The notes: generated from the letters alone by a model not told the origin. Positions 34,530-43,849 are shown, counted from the stretch's first letter. The stretch is 64,000 bases of DNA from Halanaerobium saccharolyticum (GCF_003053565.1 NZ_QAXS01000003.1:1-64000), one strand, 5' to 3'. Translations and numbers: made by a program.

Positions 34530-37500
34530 TTAAGCAGCATATCTAATTCTTAGAGCTGCTGACTGATCAACTTCAGTTACTCTTTGAGCTGGATCTACCT
34601 TAATTTCTTTCAGCTCACGCAGATGCTCAATTAGAGCATCTCTAACTTTAATATATTGCTCTGTAAAGTCAACTTCAGTAAAGGTAGCAAATCCGTCTCC
34701 ACCTTCAGCTAAGAAGTTATTGGTAGCTACTGTATATGTCTGATCCATTTTTAGTGGAGTTCCATCAGGAAGACTTACAGAAACTACTCTTTCATATTTA
34801 GGCTGATCTGCGTCATACTCAACCCTTAAACCGGAATGCTGAAGCATTCCCTTATCAAAGGTAAAGCTCTGCTCTAAGATAGAGACAATCTGCTCACCTG
34901 TCATTTCTCCTGTTACAATTGTATTACCAAAAGGCAGGAGCTCGTAGATATGACCAACATTAACCTCACCCTGAGGTAGATCAATTCTTAACCCACCTGG
35001 ATTCTGGAAGGCTATATCAGCATCTACTTCCTGAGCCATTGCATCTGTTGTCAGAGCCCCAACCTTAGAAATAGTGTCATAACTGCTGACTAACTGTTCC
35101 TCAGTTTCAATTAGAACTTCTGACATTATTGGTTCTAATTCCTTCTGATATTTTCTTACCATTTCAGCTATTTCGGGGTCTTCCTTGATTTTAATTACAC
35201 TTTCTCGAACTGGGTGGCTCATTGGTACTGCATTATAAACTCTGCCTGTTTCCTTATTAATAAAGAATCTTAAGTTTCCGAGTTCTCGTCCGTGCTTATA
35301 GGCTTCTACAATTGGATTGCCGTTGACAACAGCTGTTACTGTATGGTGGCTGTGACCGCCAACAATACCATTTACGTCTACTTTTTTAGCTGTTTCCACT
35401 AACTCTCCGCTTACTTCACCACTTTCATAATCTGTTGTACCTGGAAGGTGGCCGACAACTATGACTAATTCGGCTCCCTGATTTTTCAGCTGAGCACTGT
35501 ACTTCTCAATTGCAGCTGCCGGATCAGTAAATTCTAATTCGGCAATATTAGAGGGCATTGTAGTTCCTTTTGTATCTGGAGTTGAAATTCCGATAATACC
35601 AATTTTCACTCCATCTGCAGGAATCATTCTTGTAGGCTCTGCCCACTCTACTAGTTCACCAGTATTTTTGTTAACTATATTTGCAGCCAGCATTGGGAAA
35701 TATGTCTGCTTGTTGATTCTTTTAAGTTCTTCAATTCCCCAGTCAAATTCGTGGTTACCAACTGCCTGAGCCACATAGCGGGCCTCATTCATAAATTCAA
35801 TTACAGGTTCTGCGTTATTTAAACTGGAAATTGGAGTACCCTGATAGGCATCTCCACCATCAACTAAAATAGTACCTTTGCGGTTGGCACTGCGGTAGTG
35901 TTCAATTGCTCCCATCAGCTTGGCAGCCCCTGCTTCATAGCCTGCTTCTACCTTACCGTGGAAATCATTAGTTGAAAGCACATCAATCTGCCTGTAATTG
36001 TTGTGGGCTCTGTAGAGTAAGGCTGACATTTCTCCCATTGTCATCTCTGCCTTTGGAGCCAGCATATTATCTCCGCGGCCGACTAAGAGTCCCATTTCTA
36101 CTGCCAGAGCAACTCTATCTTTATCATCTAAATTTCTGGTTATTTCTGATCTATCATTAAATTTATCCAGAACAGATAAATCAGGCATCTCAGCAATTCT
36201 CATCGCCTCGATTAACATTGAAGCAGCTTCTTCTCTAGTTAATACCATTTCTGGATTAAACTGCTCAGTATTTTCGACCAGACCTGCCCTTAAAGCAGCT
36301 TCTGCATAAGCGAGGTCTTCTCCTTCTAAGTCGCTAAAGCTTGCTTCTTCAACTTCAGCTGGAATATCATAGTTGAACATTCTAACCAGAGCCTGAACCA
36401 GCTTCATCTTTGTCAGCTCATCTCTTAAATTAATGCTCTCTGCATTCCAGGAGCGGTTAATTGAAGGGATTTCCAGTATATCATTATTAACTAAGGTTAG
36501 TGCTTCCTCTCTTTGTGGATGATCTAAGTCAGCACCAACAATTTCCCAGTTGTTGTCAACTAATGGTCTGATTTCTTCCTTCTGGTCTATATACTCAATG
36601 ATCATTTCTCTAATTCCCTCTTCAGACTTGTAATAAGGATCATTTGAGATTATGCCATCAGAGTTTAAACCACTGTAGCGGTAGTTATTTAGGGCAAGTT
36701 TAAATGTCTGATCATCTCTTACCGGCTCTCCCTCAAATCTTAAATCTCTGATTCTGTTTCCAACCGGTTCAGAAATATCAATTTTGTAGTCAATACCCTG
36801 GAACATATCATAAGCATAACCGCGAATTTCTGGATCAAAACTAATAGTAATATCTCCAGGCTGATATGTGTTATAATAAGCAACAGTTGATTCTAAATAA
36901 TTCTTAAGTTCTTCACCTGTTATTTCAACAGCATATAGTGTGTTGCTGTATTTATATATTCTGGCTGCATCCTTGATTGATACTGGACCCTGATTAATAG
37001 TTGAGTCAGCTACAAATAGGGCCGCAGAAGAAATATCAGCACCTGTATTTTCTAACTGAACTCTATTAATTAAATCAAGAACTGCTGTATCCTGAACCTG
37101 AGCAGCAGGGATACCTGCTACCGGATCTTCAGGAGTGAAATCGCCGGTTGCATAGCCAATAGGAGTATTTACATATTCTACAACTTCATTGTGATAGGGC
37201 TCAGCAACAGCCAGAGTTTCTGGATCAGCTTCATAATCTTCAGCTTCTAAGTGTACTCCCTCTTTACTGGCAACAACCCATTTGCCATTTTCCTGAGCTA
37301 GAGTCATTTTAATTTTTGAAGCCTGTTCTCCTGCATCTTTGGCTGCCATTACCAGCACACCATTAACTATTTCATTGACTGGATCGTGATCATGACCTGT
37401 AATCATTAGATCAATCTCTGGATTATTTTCTGCTACTTTGCGCGCCTGATCTCCACCACTTGGATCATGACGGCCTTCCAGACCGGAATGGACTAAGGCA

Positions 37501-38138
37501 ATTATAATATCTGCTTTTTCCTCTAACTCCGGTATATATTCAGCAGCTGCCTGATCCATATCTTTAAATTCTAATGAATCTACCTTGTCTCCATCCCAGA
37601 TAGGAATATTGGTAGTAGTTAAACCTAAAATACCGATCTTTACACCATCAATTTCTTTGATAGTATAAGGCTGAGCAAAAGGCTCACCTGTTTCTCTGAC
37701 TATAGTATTGGCAGAAAGAATTGAAAAATCAGCATCAGCTAAAATTTCCTGCTGAGTTTCCAGACCAAAGTTAAATTCATGGTTTCCCAGAGTCATCGCA
37801 CTATAGCCCATATGATTCATAACTTTCATCATCGGATGTACTACATCGCGGCGGTCCTTAAAAAGAGCTGTCAGTGTGTTACCCTGAATGGTATCACCTG
37901 CATCTAATAAAAGAAGGTTGGGGTTTTCTTTTTTTGCTTCTTTAACCATTGAAGCAATTTTTGCAATTCCTATATCATCTGCTTCACCGATCTTATAGGA
38001 CCAGGGATAAATGGCACCGTGGATATCACTGGTTGCAATCACCGTTAATTCTTTTGCCGAAATAATTCCTCCCATGAGCATAATAAAACTCAAAGCCAAA
38101 ATTACTGTCAGCATTAACTTTTTCTTCTTAATAAACAA
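34530..38138 (-). CDS. Tandem 5'-nucleotidase/2',3'-cyclic phosphodiesterase with internal SLH-like segment
   Basis: 1202-residue exported enzyme. A signal peptide (1-28) is followed by a first metallophosphoesterase (TSDIHG near 37, DAGDTIQGN near 80, LGNHEFNFG near 117, TGHDHD near 248) with its 5'-nucleotidase C-terminal domain to about 530. Residues about 570-712 resemble two SLH repeats (FSDLEGEDLAYAEAALRAGL; LTREEAASMLIEAM). A second full enzyme follows from about 718 (STNDFHG, DGGDAYQG, VGNHEFDWG, GGHSHH; C-terminal domain FQNPGGLRIDLPQGEVN). Such enzymes free nucleosides and phosphate from extracellular nucleotides. YfkN of Bacillus has a similar tandem plan. TTG start behind GAGGGGGAA. 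Single gene. Confidence 0.93.
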   Translation of the reverse strand: MFIKKKKLMLTVILALSFIMLMGGIISAKELTVIATSDIHGAIYPWSYKIGEADDIGIAKIASMVKEAKKENPNLLLLDAGDTIQGNTLTALFKDRRDVVHPMMKVMNHMGYSAMTLGNHEFNFGLETQQEILADADFSILSANTIVRETGEPFAQPYTIKEIDGVKIGILGLTTTNIPIWDGDKVDSLEFKDMDQAAAEYIPELEEKADIIIALVHSGLEGRHDPSGGDQARKVAENNPEIDLMITGHDHDPVNEIVNGVLVMAAKDAGEQASKIKMTLAQENGKWVVASKEGVHLEAEDYEADPETLAVAEPYHNEVVEYVNTPIGYATGDFTPEDPVAGIPAAQVQDTAVLDLINRVQLENTGADISSAALFVADSTINQGPVSIKDAARIYKYSNTLYAVEITGEELKNYLESTVAYYNTYQPGDITISFDPEIRGYAYDMFQGIDYKIDISEPVGNRIRDLRFEGEPVRDDQTFKLALNNYRYSGLNSDGIISNDPYYKSEEGIREMIIEYIDQKEEIRPLVDNNWEIVGADLDHPQREEALTLVNNDILEIPSINRSWNAESINLRDELTKMKLVQALVRMFNYDIPAEVEEASFSDLEGEDLAYAEAALRAGLVENTEQFNPEMVLTREEAASMLIEAMRIAEMPDLSVLDKFNDRSEITRNLDDKDRVALAVEMGLLVGRGDNMLAPKAEMTMGEMSALLYRAHNNYRQIDVLSTNDFHGKVEAGYEAGAAKLMGAIEHYRSANRKGTILVDGGDAYQGTPISSLNNAEPVIEFMNEARYVAQAVGNHEFDWGIEELKRINKQTYFPMLAANIVNKNTGELVEWAEPTRMIPADGVKIGIIGISTPDTKGTTMPSNIAELEFTDPAAAIEKYSAQLKNQGAELVIVVGHLPGTTDYESGEVSGELVETAKKVDVNGIVGGHSHHTVTAVVNGNPIVEAYKHGRELGNLRFFINKETGRVYNAVPMSHPVRESVIKIKEDPEIAEMVRKYQKELEPIMSEVLIETEEQLVSSYDTISKVGALTTDAMAQEVDADIAFQNPGGLRIDLPQGEVNVGHIYELLPFGNTIVTGEMTGEQIVSILEQSFTFDKGMLQHSGLRVEYDADQPKYERVVSVSLPDGTPLKMDQTYTVATNNFLAEGGDGFATFTEVDFTEQYIKVRDALIEHLRELKEIKVDPAQRVTEVDQSAALRIRYAA

Positions 38139-38254
38139 TCTAAATTCCCCCTCATAAAATTTTTGATTAAATAAAAATATTCACACTTTTCTAAATTAAA
38201 GCGCTAAATATTTCTATTTATGCTATTATTTATTTTATTCTGTATAAAAGTGAA

Positions 38255-38283
38255 AACTCCTGCCTCAAAATACAGCAGGAGTT
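38255..38283 (-). terminator. Terminator of the aminotransferase/oxidoreductase operon
   Basis: AACTCCTGC (38255-38263) pairs with GCAGGAGTT (38275-38283). On the minus strand it continues TTCACTTTTATAC. Confidence 0.8.
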
Positions 38284-38316
38284 AAATAATATTGAAATTT
38301 TTAAATAATATTAAAA

Positions 38317-39429
38317 TTATTCAAATTCAGCCCAAATTTGTTTTTGGGTGATAATTTTCTTATTTTCAGCAGCTGCCTCCTTTATTTTTAAGGCTAAATA
38401 CTGATCCTGAGAAGCTTCTGCTAAGGAATAAAAACTTTTCCCGCTTGCTAAAAATTTATACATTCTGACTAAAGCTTCCGCGACTGCAATTTCATCATCG
38501 GAAAATCTGGCCGGCAGAAATGGATTTTGATAAAGCCAATCTTCTCCACAGGTAATTCCCTTAAGATAAAAACCTTCCAGATTTTGATTAATACCAGCTT
38601 CCACTCTTTTTAAGTCTAACTCAACTGGGCTTTGATAATCCTTTAAATATTTTAAAGTTGAGTTTTTTATCTCACCTTCAGTACCCCTGATTAAAATTTC
38701 CTGGGATCTAATCCAGGAGCGGTGCTGACCACGCTCAAAATCATAGACTCCCAGTTTGCCGTCAAAGTTTAAAAAAGCAAACTCATGGCTTTTACTCACA
38801 ATTTCCTTTTTGTCAGGCAGCCCAGAGCGGTCAGGACCTTTTACTACAGGCTCTTCAAAAAATCTGGCTTCAATTTCGGCGTTTTCAAATTTAATCCCTA
38901 ATGCTTTTCTGAGCAAACTAACTGCATGATAGCCGTGGCTAATTGAGACCCTGGCATAATTAACTTCTCCCAGTCGGCCAGAATCAGCAAGCTTATAAAT
39001 TGCCTGATGCAGAGGCTGCAGGTGATACTGTTCTGCTATCTGAATTGGATAATCTTTACCCAATTTTTGATTTAATTTAATCAGCTCAGCCAGATTAGCT
39101 GCTGGTGGAGTTTCTGCAAGAATAGGAATCTCAAATTCAACCAGCTTTAAAATCACCTCAGCAGCTGCCTCTTTGCTGATCGAAAGCACTACAAAATCAG
39201 GACTTTCAGCCTGCAGCAGTTCTTCAGCTGACTGATAGGCTTTAAATCCCCATTTATTTCTAATTTCTTCGCGTTTATCTTCCCTACTGCTGACTACTCC
39301 TGCAAGCTGAAACTGCTCTGGCAGAGCTCTGGCAATTCTCAAGAAAAATTCTGCCCGCCAGCCGATTCCAATTACTGCAAAGTTAATTTTTTTAGGTACC
39401 GGGTACTTAGAATTTTTTTCCATTTTCAT
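38317..39429 (-). CDS. Gfo/Idh/MocA family oxidoreductase
   Basis: 370-residue NAD(P)-dependent dehydrogenase. The Rossmann start is FAVIGIGWRAEFFLRIA (about 17-33), lacking the usual GxGxxG spacing in the last position; AETPPAANLAELI takes the place of the EKP motif (Lys absent). The C-terminal domain includes SISHGYHAVSLLRKALGIKF. Substrate unknown; sugars or inositol derivatives are usual. Start ATG with AAGGAG inside the aminotransferase end (23-base overlap). Codons 8-12 (KYPVP) are formed by a copy of a dispersed DNA repeat. Confidence 0.85.
   Translation of the reverse strand: MKMEKNSKYPVPKKINFAVIGIGWRAEFFLRIARALPEQFQLAGVVSSREDKREEIRNKWGFKAYQSAEELLQAESPDFVVLSISKEAAAEVILKLVEFEIPILAETPPAANLAELIKLNQKLGKDYPIQIAEQYHLQPLHQAIYKLADSGRLGEVNYARVSISHGYHAVSLLRKALGIKFENAEIEARFFEEPVVKGPDRSGLPDKKEIVSKSHEFAFLNFDGKLGVYDFERGQHRSWIRSQEILIRGTEGEIKNSTLKYLKDYQSPVELDLKRVEAGINQNLEGFYLKGITCGEDWLYQNPFLPARFSDDEIAVAEALVRMYKFLASGKSFYSLAEASQDQYLALKIKEAAAENKKIITQKQIWAEFE
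39395..39408 (-). repeat. Dispersed repeat copy (b), inside coding sequence
   Basis: AAGTACCCGGTACC on the minus strand. It overlaps the stop codon of the aminotransferase gene and encodes part of the N-terminus of the oxidoreductase. Confidence 0.65.
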
Positions 39430-40531
39430 CTAAAAACTCCTTTAATAAAGCCAGACCAGCTTTTAACTCTTTTTCATTACCTGCAAAACCAATTCGGAGA
39501 AAATTTTCTCTGCCAAAGGCAATCCCGGGCACTACTAAAACTCCCTTTTCTTTAAATAATTTCTTGGCAAAAGTTTCAGAATCTAAATCCAGCCTGTACT
39601 TTAAAAAGGCAGTTGTACCTCCATTTGGCTTAACATATTCCACCAATTCTTCATTCTGAACCCAGCGGTCCAGAATCGCAAGCTGCTTTTTTACTTTAGT
39701 TAAATTTCTTTCGATTATCTTATCTTTATTCTCCAGAGCAATAGTAGAAAGATAATCAGATATCATTCCATTAGAAATTGTCGTATAATCCCGATGCAGC
39801 TGACAGAGCTCAATCACCTCTTTCGGTCCAGCAATCCAGCCCATTCTTAAGCCGGCCAGAGAAAAAACCTTGGACATACTGCCGACACTGATTCCTTTTT
39901 CATAGAGATCAGCAACCGAAGGTATCTTTTCTTCCAAATCAAAACCGCGGTAAACCTCATCTGCTAAAAGGTAGGCATCAGCATTTCTTGCTATTTCAAC
40001 TATCTTTTCTAAAATTTCTCTCTTCATCACTACTCCAGAAGGATTATTGGGATTGTTGATTGCTATCAGTTTTGTCTTTTCGCTTATCAGGGACTTTAAT
40101 TTTTCTAAATCCGGCAGGAAACCATCTTCATACTTTAAATCCAGCTTTTTAACCTCACCTCCAAATGATTCAGGAATAGAATAAAGCTGCTGGTAAGTTG
40201 GAAAGACTGAAACAACTTCATCTTCAGACTCAACTAGAGAATATAATAATAAAAAGTTGGCGCCAATTGCCCCGTGGGAGGGTAAAATATTTTCCGGCTT
40301 TACACTTTCATAAAGGCTGCTCACACCTTTTTTGAAAGCAGCTGAACCTTTGATATCTCCATATGTAAGCTGCATTTTTTTGATCTCTGCCAGCCTGGCA
40401 GCCGGATCATCACTGAAATTTATAAGCTCTTCTACTGTCAGAGATTCCACACAGGTTTCTGCAATATTATATTCAGCATCCATCTCATACTCGTTCATCC
40501 ACTCTTCTACTCTAAATGGTGCTATTTTCAT
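39407..40531 (-). CDS. PLP-dependent class I aminotransferase
   Basis: 374-residue fold-type I enzyme. The cofactor Lys lies in GSMSKVFSLAGLRMGWIAGP (Lys near 220), the Asn/Pro motif in INNPNNPSGVV (about 164-174), the pyridine-binding Asp in LLADEVYRGFDL (about 193-204), and the substrate-carboxylate Arg in NFLRIGFAG near the end. Amino-acid substrate unknown; the general look is like capreomycidine-synthase-annotated clostridial aminotransferases. GGAGGGG precedes the ATG. Translationally coupled to the oxidoreductase gene, so the pair may act in one small pathway. Confidence 0.9.
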   Translation of the reverse strand: MKIAPFRVEEWMNEYEMDAEYNIAETCVESLTVEELINFSDDPAARLAEIKKMQLTYGDIKGSAAFKKGVSSLYESVKPENILPSHGAIGANFLLLYSLVESEDEVVSVFPTYQQLYSIPESFGGEVKKLDLKYEDGFLPDLEKLKSLISEKTKLIAINNPNNPSGVVMKREILEKIVEIARNADAYLLADEVYRGFDLEEKIPSVADLYEKGISVGSMSKVFSLAGLRMGWIAGPKEVIELCQLHRDYTTISNGMISDYLSTIALENKDKIIERNLTKVKKQLAILDRWVQNEELVEYVKPNGGTTAFLKYRLDLDSETFAKKLFKEKGVLVVPGIAFGRENFLRIGFAGNEKELKAGLALLKEFLDENGKKF

Positions 40532-40565
40532 CTACTTCCCCTCCATTTTGTGAATTAATTCTTCT

Positions 40566-40601
40566 GTACCCGGTTCAAAACATCCTTTTTGAACCGGGTA
40601 C
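40566..40601. repeat. Perfect 15-base hairpin, GTACCCGG family
   Basis: GTACCCGGTTCAAAA (40566-40580) and TTTTGAACCGGGTAC (40587-40601). No clean T-run follows on either strand. It resembles the hairpin at 44990-45025 with compensating base changes and shares the GTACCCGG core with the dispersed repeat. Confidence 0.7.
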
Positions 40602-40633
40602 CAACCAACTTAATTTTATCAGATAAAATAGAA

Positions 40634-40664
40634 AAACTCCACCGGCTTAAATCCAGCAGAGTTT
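40634..40664 (-). terminator. Terminator of sugar transport unit 2
   Basis: On the minus strand AAACTCTGCTGG pairs with CCGGTGGAGTTT through several G-U pairs, followed by TTTCTATTTT. Confidence 0.8.
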
Positions 40665-40692
40665 CCCTCTTAATAAGGGAGGTAAAAATTTC

Positions 40693-40720
40693 CAAGTACC
40701 CGGTACCTGCAAGGTACCTG
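40693..40720. repeat. Dispersed repeat copy (d)
   Basis: CAAGTACCCGGTACC followed by TGCAAGGTACCTG, so that CAAGTACC and GGTACCTG form a hairpin with one mismatch. It lies directly after the permease stop and is preceded by AAAAATTTC as in the other copies. Confidence 0.65.
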
Positions 40721-40723
40721 TAA

Positions 40724-41566
40724 TTACTTTCCAGAACCCATTGTCAGGCCGCGGATAAAGTATTTCTGTAAGAAAACAAAGACTACAATTGTTGGGATAG
40801 TAGCCAGTATAGCACCAGCCACTAAAACACTCCAGGAGGTAATAAAATTACCCTTAAGTGTTGCCAGTCCGGCAGTTACTGGTTTAAATCTATCATCGCG
40901 CAGTAAAACCAGTGCCCAGATATAATCATTAAAAATCCAGGTAAACTGCAGAGTCCCCAGCGCCGCCAGAGCCGGAAGCGAAAGCGGAATGTATATTTTA
41001 TAGAAAATCTTAAATTCTGAAGCACCATCAATCCTGGCTGCTTCGGACAGTTCCTCCGGAATGGTAATCATATAGTTTCTCAAAAAGAAGGAACAAAAGC
41101 CCATCTGGAAAACAGTGTGGATCATAATCAAACCCCAGTAATTATTATAGATTCCCAAAAAGTTGCTCAACCTAAAAACTGGAATTAAAAGAATCTGAAA
41201 GGGAATCAGCATTCCAGCAACAAACATTAGATAAATAAACATGTTGCCCTTAAATTTATATTTGGCCAGGGCAAAACCAACTAGAGAAGATAAAGCTAAG
41301 GTCCCAAATAAGGAAGGGATGGTAATAATGAAACTATTTTTTAAGTAGGTATTTAAATTTCCGTCTGACCAGGCTGTTGCAAAATTACTGAAAGTTACAT
41401 TCTCAGGCAGACTCCAGAATCCATTATTCATAATATCATCCATTGTTCTAATTGAAGTCAAAAACGCCCCAAATACAGGCAGCAGCCAGACTATAGTAAA
41501 TAAGAGTAGGGCAGCAAAAATTACTGCATGTTTGATTCTTATTTTCTGATGAATTGATAACTGCAT
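40724..41566 (-). CDS. CUT1 sugar ABC transporter permease, MalG type (unit 2)
   Basis: 280-residue inner-membrane permease with six hydrophobic segments. The EAA loop EAARIDGASEFKIFYKIYIPLSLPALA (near 176) is intact, and it ends in LTMGSGK, typical of MalG-like subunits. It shares one base with the upstream MalF-type gene. It is the last gene of unit 2, which carries no enzyme of its own. Confidence 0.93.
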   Translation of the reverse strand: MQLSIHQKIRIKHAVIFAALLLFTIVWLLPVFGAFLTSIRTMDDIMNNGFWSLPENVTFSNFATAWSDGNLNTYLKNSFIITIPSLFGTLALSSLVGFALAKYKFKGNMFIYLMFVAGMLIPFQILLIPVFRLSNFLGIYNNYWGLIMIHTVFQMGFCSFFLRNYMITIPEELSEAARIDGASEFKIFYKIYIPLSLPALAALGTLQFTWIFNDYIWALVLLRDDRFKPVTAGLATLKGNFITSWSVLVAGAILATIPTIVVFVFLQKYFIRGLTMGSGK

Positions 41567-42432
41567 TATTCGAGCTCCCCTTTCCTGATCTGGCGTAGAT
41601 AAATAACTATAAAGATAAACATAATTGCAAATAAGACTACAGCAATTGAGGCACCATAACCCATATTATAATTCTTAAAGGCTTCATTATACATATAATG
41701 TGCTAAAACATTGGTGGTATTAAAAGGTCCACCTCTGGTCATCATGCTGACAAAGTCAAAAGCTCTTAAAGACTGAATCATCGTAATTACAATTACAATT
41801 ACAGTTGTCGGCTTTAAAAGTGGCAGCAAAATATAACGAAATCTCTGCCAGGCTGAAGCTCCATCAATCTTGGATGCCTCAATAACTGTAGGTGAAATTG
41901 CTGTTAGACCTGATAAAAATAAAAGCATTACATAACCGGTATGCCGCCAGACTGCTGCTCCAATAATCGCATATAAAGCTGTATTGGGATTACTAAGCCA
42001 GCCCCTGGTCAAACTCTCCAGCCCAATATAGGTTAAAGTATTATTTAAAAGTCCACCCTGCGGCTGATAGATCCAGGACCAGATCAGACCAATAACAACC
42101 GGTGCCAAAATCATCGGTGAATAAATAGCTGCCTTATAACCTCTGGCCCATTTAATTTCTTTGCTTAATAAAATTGCTAAAAATAGACCCACACTAACCG
42201 GAATAGCCATAAAAATAACCAGCCATTTAACATTATTAACTAAAGAAGTATAAAATATAGGATCATTAAATAAGTCCAGATAATTCTTTATCCCCTGAAA
42301 CTCTGGTGCTGTTAAGCCATCCCAGTTGGTTAAACTTAAATAAATTGTATAAATTGTTGGCCCAATTACCCAGACTGAATATAAACTTAAGGGTATAGAT
42401 AAAAATGCCCACGGTATATACTTTCTTTTCAA
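41566..42432 (-). CDS. CUT1 sugar ABC transporter permease, MalF type (unit 2)
   Basis: 288-residue inner-membrane permease with six hydrophobic segments and the EAA loop EASKIDGASAWQRFRYILLPLLKPT (near 184). The gap to the binding-protein gene upstream holds a long hairpin. No ATPase is encoded in this unit. Confidence 0.93.
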   Translation of the reverse strand: MKRKYIPWAFLSIPLSLYSVWVIGPTIYTIYLSLTNWDGLTAPEFQGIKNYLDLFNDPIFYTSLVNNVKWLVIFMAIPVSVGLFLAILLSKEIKWARGYKAAIYSPMILAPVVIGLIWSWIYQPQGGLLNNTLTYIGLESLTRGWLSNPNTALYAIIGAAVWRHTGYVMLLFLSGLTAISPTVIEASKIDGASAWQRFRYILLPLLKPTTVIVIVITMIQSLRAFDFVSMMTRGGPFNTTNVLAHYMYNEAFKNYNMGYGASIAVVLFAIMFIFIVIYLRQIRKGELE

Positions 42433-42453
42433 AATAACACCTCCAAAAAATCT

Positions 42454-42485
42454 TCACCTGTGAGGTCGCCTGACCCCACAGGTGA
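42454..42485 (-). terminator. Intercistronic hairpin between binding-protein and permease genes (unit 2)
   Basis: TCACCTGTG (42454-42462) pairs with CACAGGTGA (42477-42485), with an inner GGTC/GACC stem. There is no T-run, so it looks like a stabilising or processing stem rather than a full terminator. Confidence 0.8.
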
Positions 42486-42497
42486 GATCTTGATTAT

Positions 42498-43745
42498 TTA
42501 GTCATTGATAAAGTTCTGACGATGTGCTTCCATTTCTTTCATGATATTTCTGTAATCTTCTGGTGAATACCAGAATGCCATTAAAGAGTCCATTGTTTTA
42601 TCAGCAAGTTCTGGATCCATATCACGATCATAGAACTGAGCTAATTCATCTGTTTCATCAATCATCTTTCTACCTTTATTTGTTAGATCATCATATACTT
42701 CATCATCCATATTTTTATTAGTTACCAGACGGCCTAAGTCTTCAGCAAATAAGCGCTGACCTTCGACTGAGCCAAGGAAGGCAATAAAGTCTTTTGCCAG
42801 TTCTGGATGCGGAGCTTTAGCGGGAACCATAAAACCATCTGTAGGCAGATCTTCGGCAACCGGTACATCTTCGTCAATAATTGGGAAGCGGAAGAAGTTA
42901 AGATCCTGAGCAACCTCTTCGGAAGTTGCATCTAAGATAAACTGTCCCATCAGATACATAGCTGCATCTCCTCTAGAAAGGAACTGTAGACCCTCCTGCC
43001 AGGAGTAGGCTGCAGCATTTTCTACAAAATAGTCATTTTCGATTAAGTACTTCCACTTTTCAAAGACATCTGCAACTCTCTCATCTGTAAATGGAATATT
43101 ACCGGCCATTAATTCTTTGTGGAATTCAGCTCCGTTGATCCGCATGTTGAAATAGTCAAAGAAAGCGGCGGCTGTCCAGCGGAATTTAGTACCGATAGCA
43201 AAAGGTGTAATTCCGTTTTCTTTTAAAGTTTCTCCTACTTCCAGGAATTCATCCCAGGTTTCTGGCTCTTCTAAACCATATTCTTCAAAAATTGACTCTC
43301 TGTAGAATACAGACCACCAGTAATAGTTATGGGGTAAGAAGTAAGCTTTATCATCATAAACACTGATACTCTGGAATGCCTTTGGAAACTTTTCATAGAA
43401 GTTTTCTTCTTCCCAGACATCTGTAATATCCATAACCAGACCGCGGTCTACAAAGTAACCAGCTCTATTGCCAGCAAACCAGCTGAATACATCTGGTGGA
43501 TTATCAGATGTTAACCAGACTCTAATTGCCTGCTTAAAATCTTCGTGAGCTGTTATGTTCAGTTCAACATCAACATCAGGATTCATTTCTTCATACTGAG
43601 CAACCAGTTCCTGCATTGCTTTTCTTGGCGCCGGATCACTGGTATAGGTGTTTACAACCAGAGTATCCTGAGCTGCCGCAAAGAAAGACAGTGCCATAAC
43701 CATCACTAAAGTAATTGTAATAAGTGAAAAATTCTTAAAATTCAT
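42498..43745 (-). CDS. Sugar ABC transporter substrate-binding protein (unit 2)
   Basis: 415-residue periplasmic binding protein. Signal peptide residues 1-25 end in FFAAAQ with no lipobox Cys. The mature start LVVNTYTSDPAPRKAMQELVAQYEEMNPDV is a normal binding-protein opening. GGGGG precedes the ATG. A LacI-type operator lies 35 bases upstream, matching the operator of the adjacent lacI gene. No glycoside hydrolase is in the same unit, so the sugar is unknown. Confidence 0.93.
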   Translation of the reverse strand: MNFKNFSLITITLVMVMALSFFAAAQDTLVVNTYTSDPAPRKAMQELVAQYEEMNPDVDVELNITAHEDFKQAIRVWLTSDNPPDVFSWFAGNRAGYFVDRGLVMDITDVWEEENFYEKFPKAFQSISVYDDKAYFLPHNYYWWSVFYRESIFEEYGLEEPETWDEFLEVGETLKENGITPFAIGTKFRWTAAAFFDYFNMRINGAEFHKELMAGNIPFTDERVADVFEKWKYLIENDYFVENAAAYSWQEGLQFLSRGDAAMYLMGQFILDATSEEVAQDLNFFRFPIIDEDVPVAEDLPTDGFMVPAKAPHPELAKDFIAFLGSVEGQRLFAEDLGRLVTNKNMDDEVYDDLTNKGRKMIDETDELAQFYDRDMDPELADKTMDSLMAFWYSPEDYRNIMKEMEAHRQNFIND

Positions 43746-43779
43746 TTAAAAATAACCCCCTTTTGATTTTTAAACCCTT

Positions 43780-43796
43780 AATTTAAACGTTTTAAA
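43780..43796. promoter_or_regulatory. LacI-type operator upstream of unit 2
   Basis: AATTTAAACGTTTTAAA, CG-centred near-palindrome. The identical 17 bases occur in reverse orientation at 44893-44909 before the lacI gene. Confidence 0.8.
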
Positions 43797-43820
43797 TTAA
43801 CTTTAAAATATCCCTCCTCT

Positions 43821-43849
43821 CAAGTACCAACTTAAGTAACGGGTACTTG
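43821..43849. repeat. Dispersed repeat copy (e)
   Basis: CAAGTACC (43821-43828) and GGTACTTG (43842-43849) form an 8-base stem. On the minus strand it reads TCCAAAAATTTA then CAAGTACCCG, as in the other copies. It lies between the lacI stop and the unit 2 operator. Confidence 0.65.
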
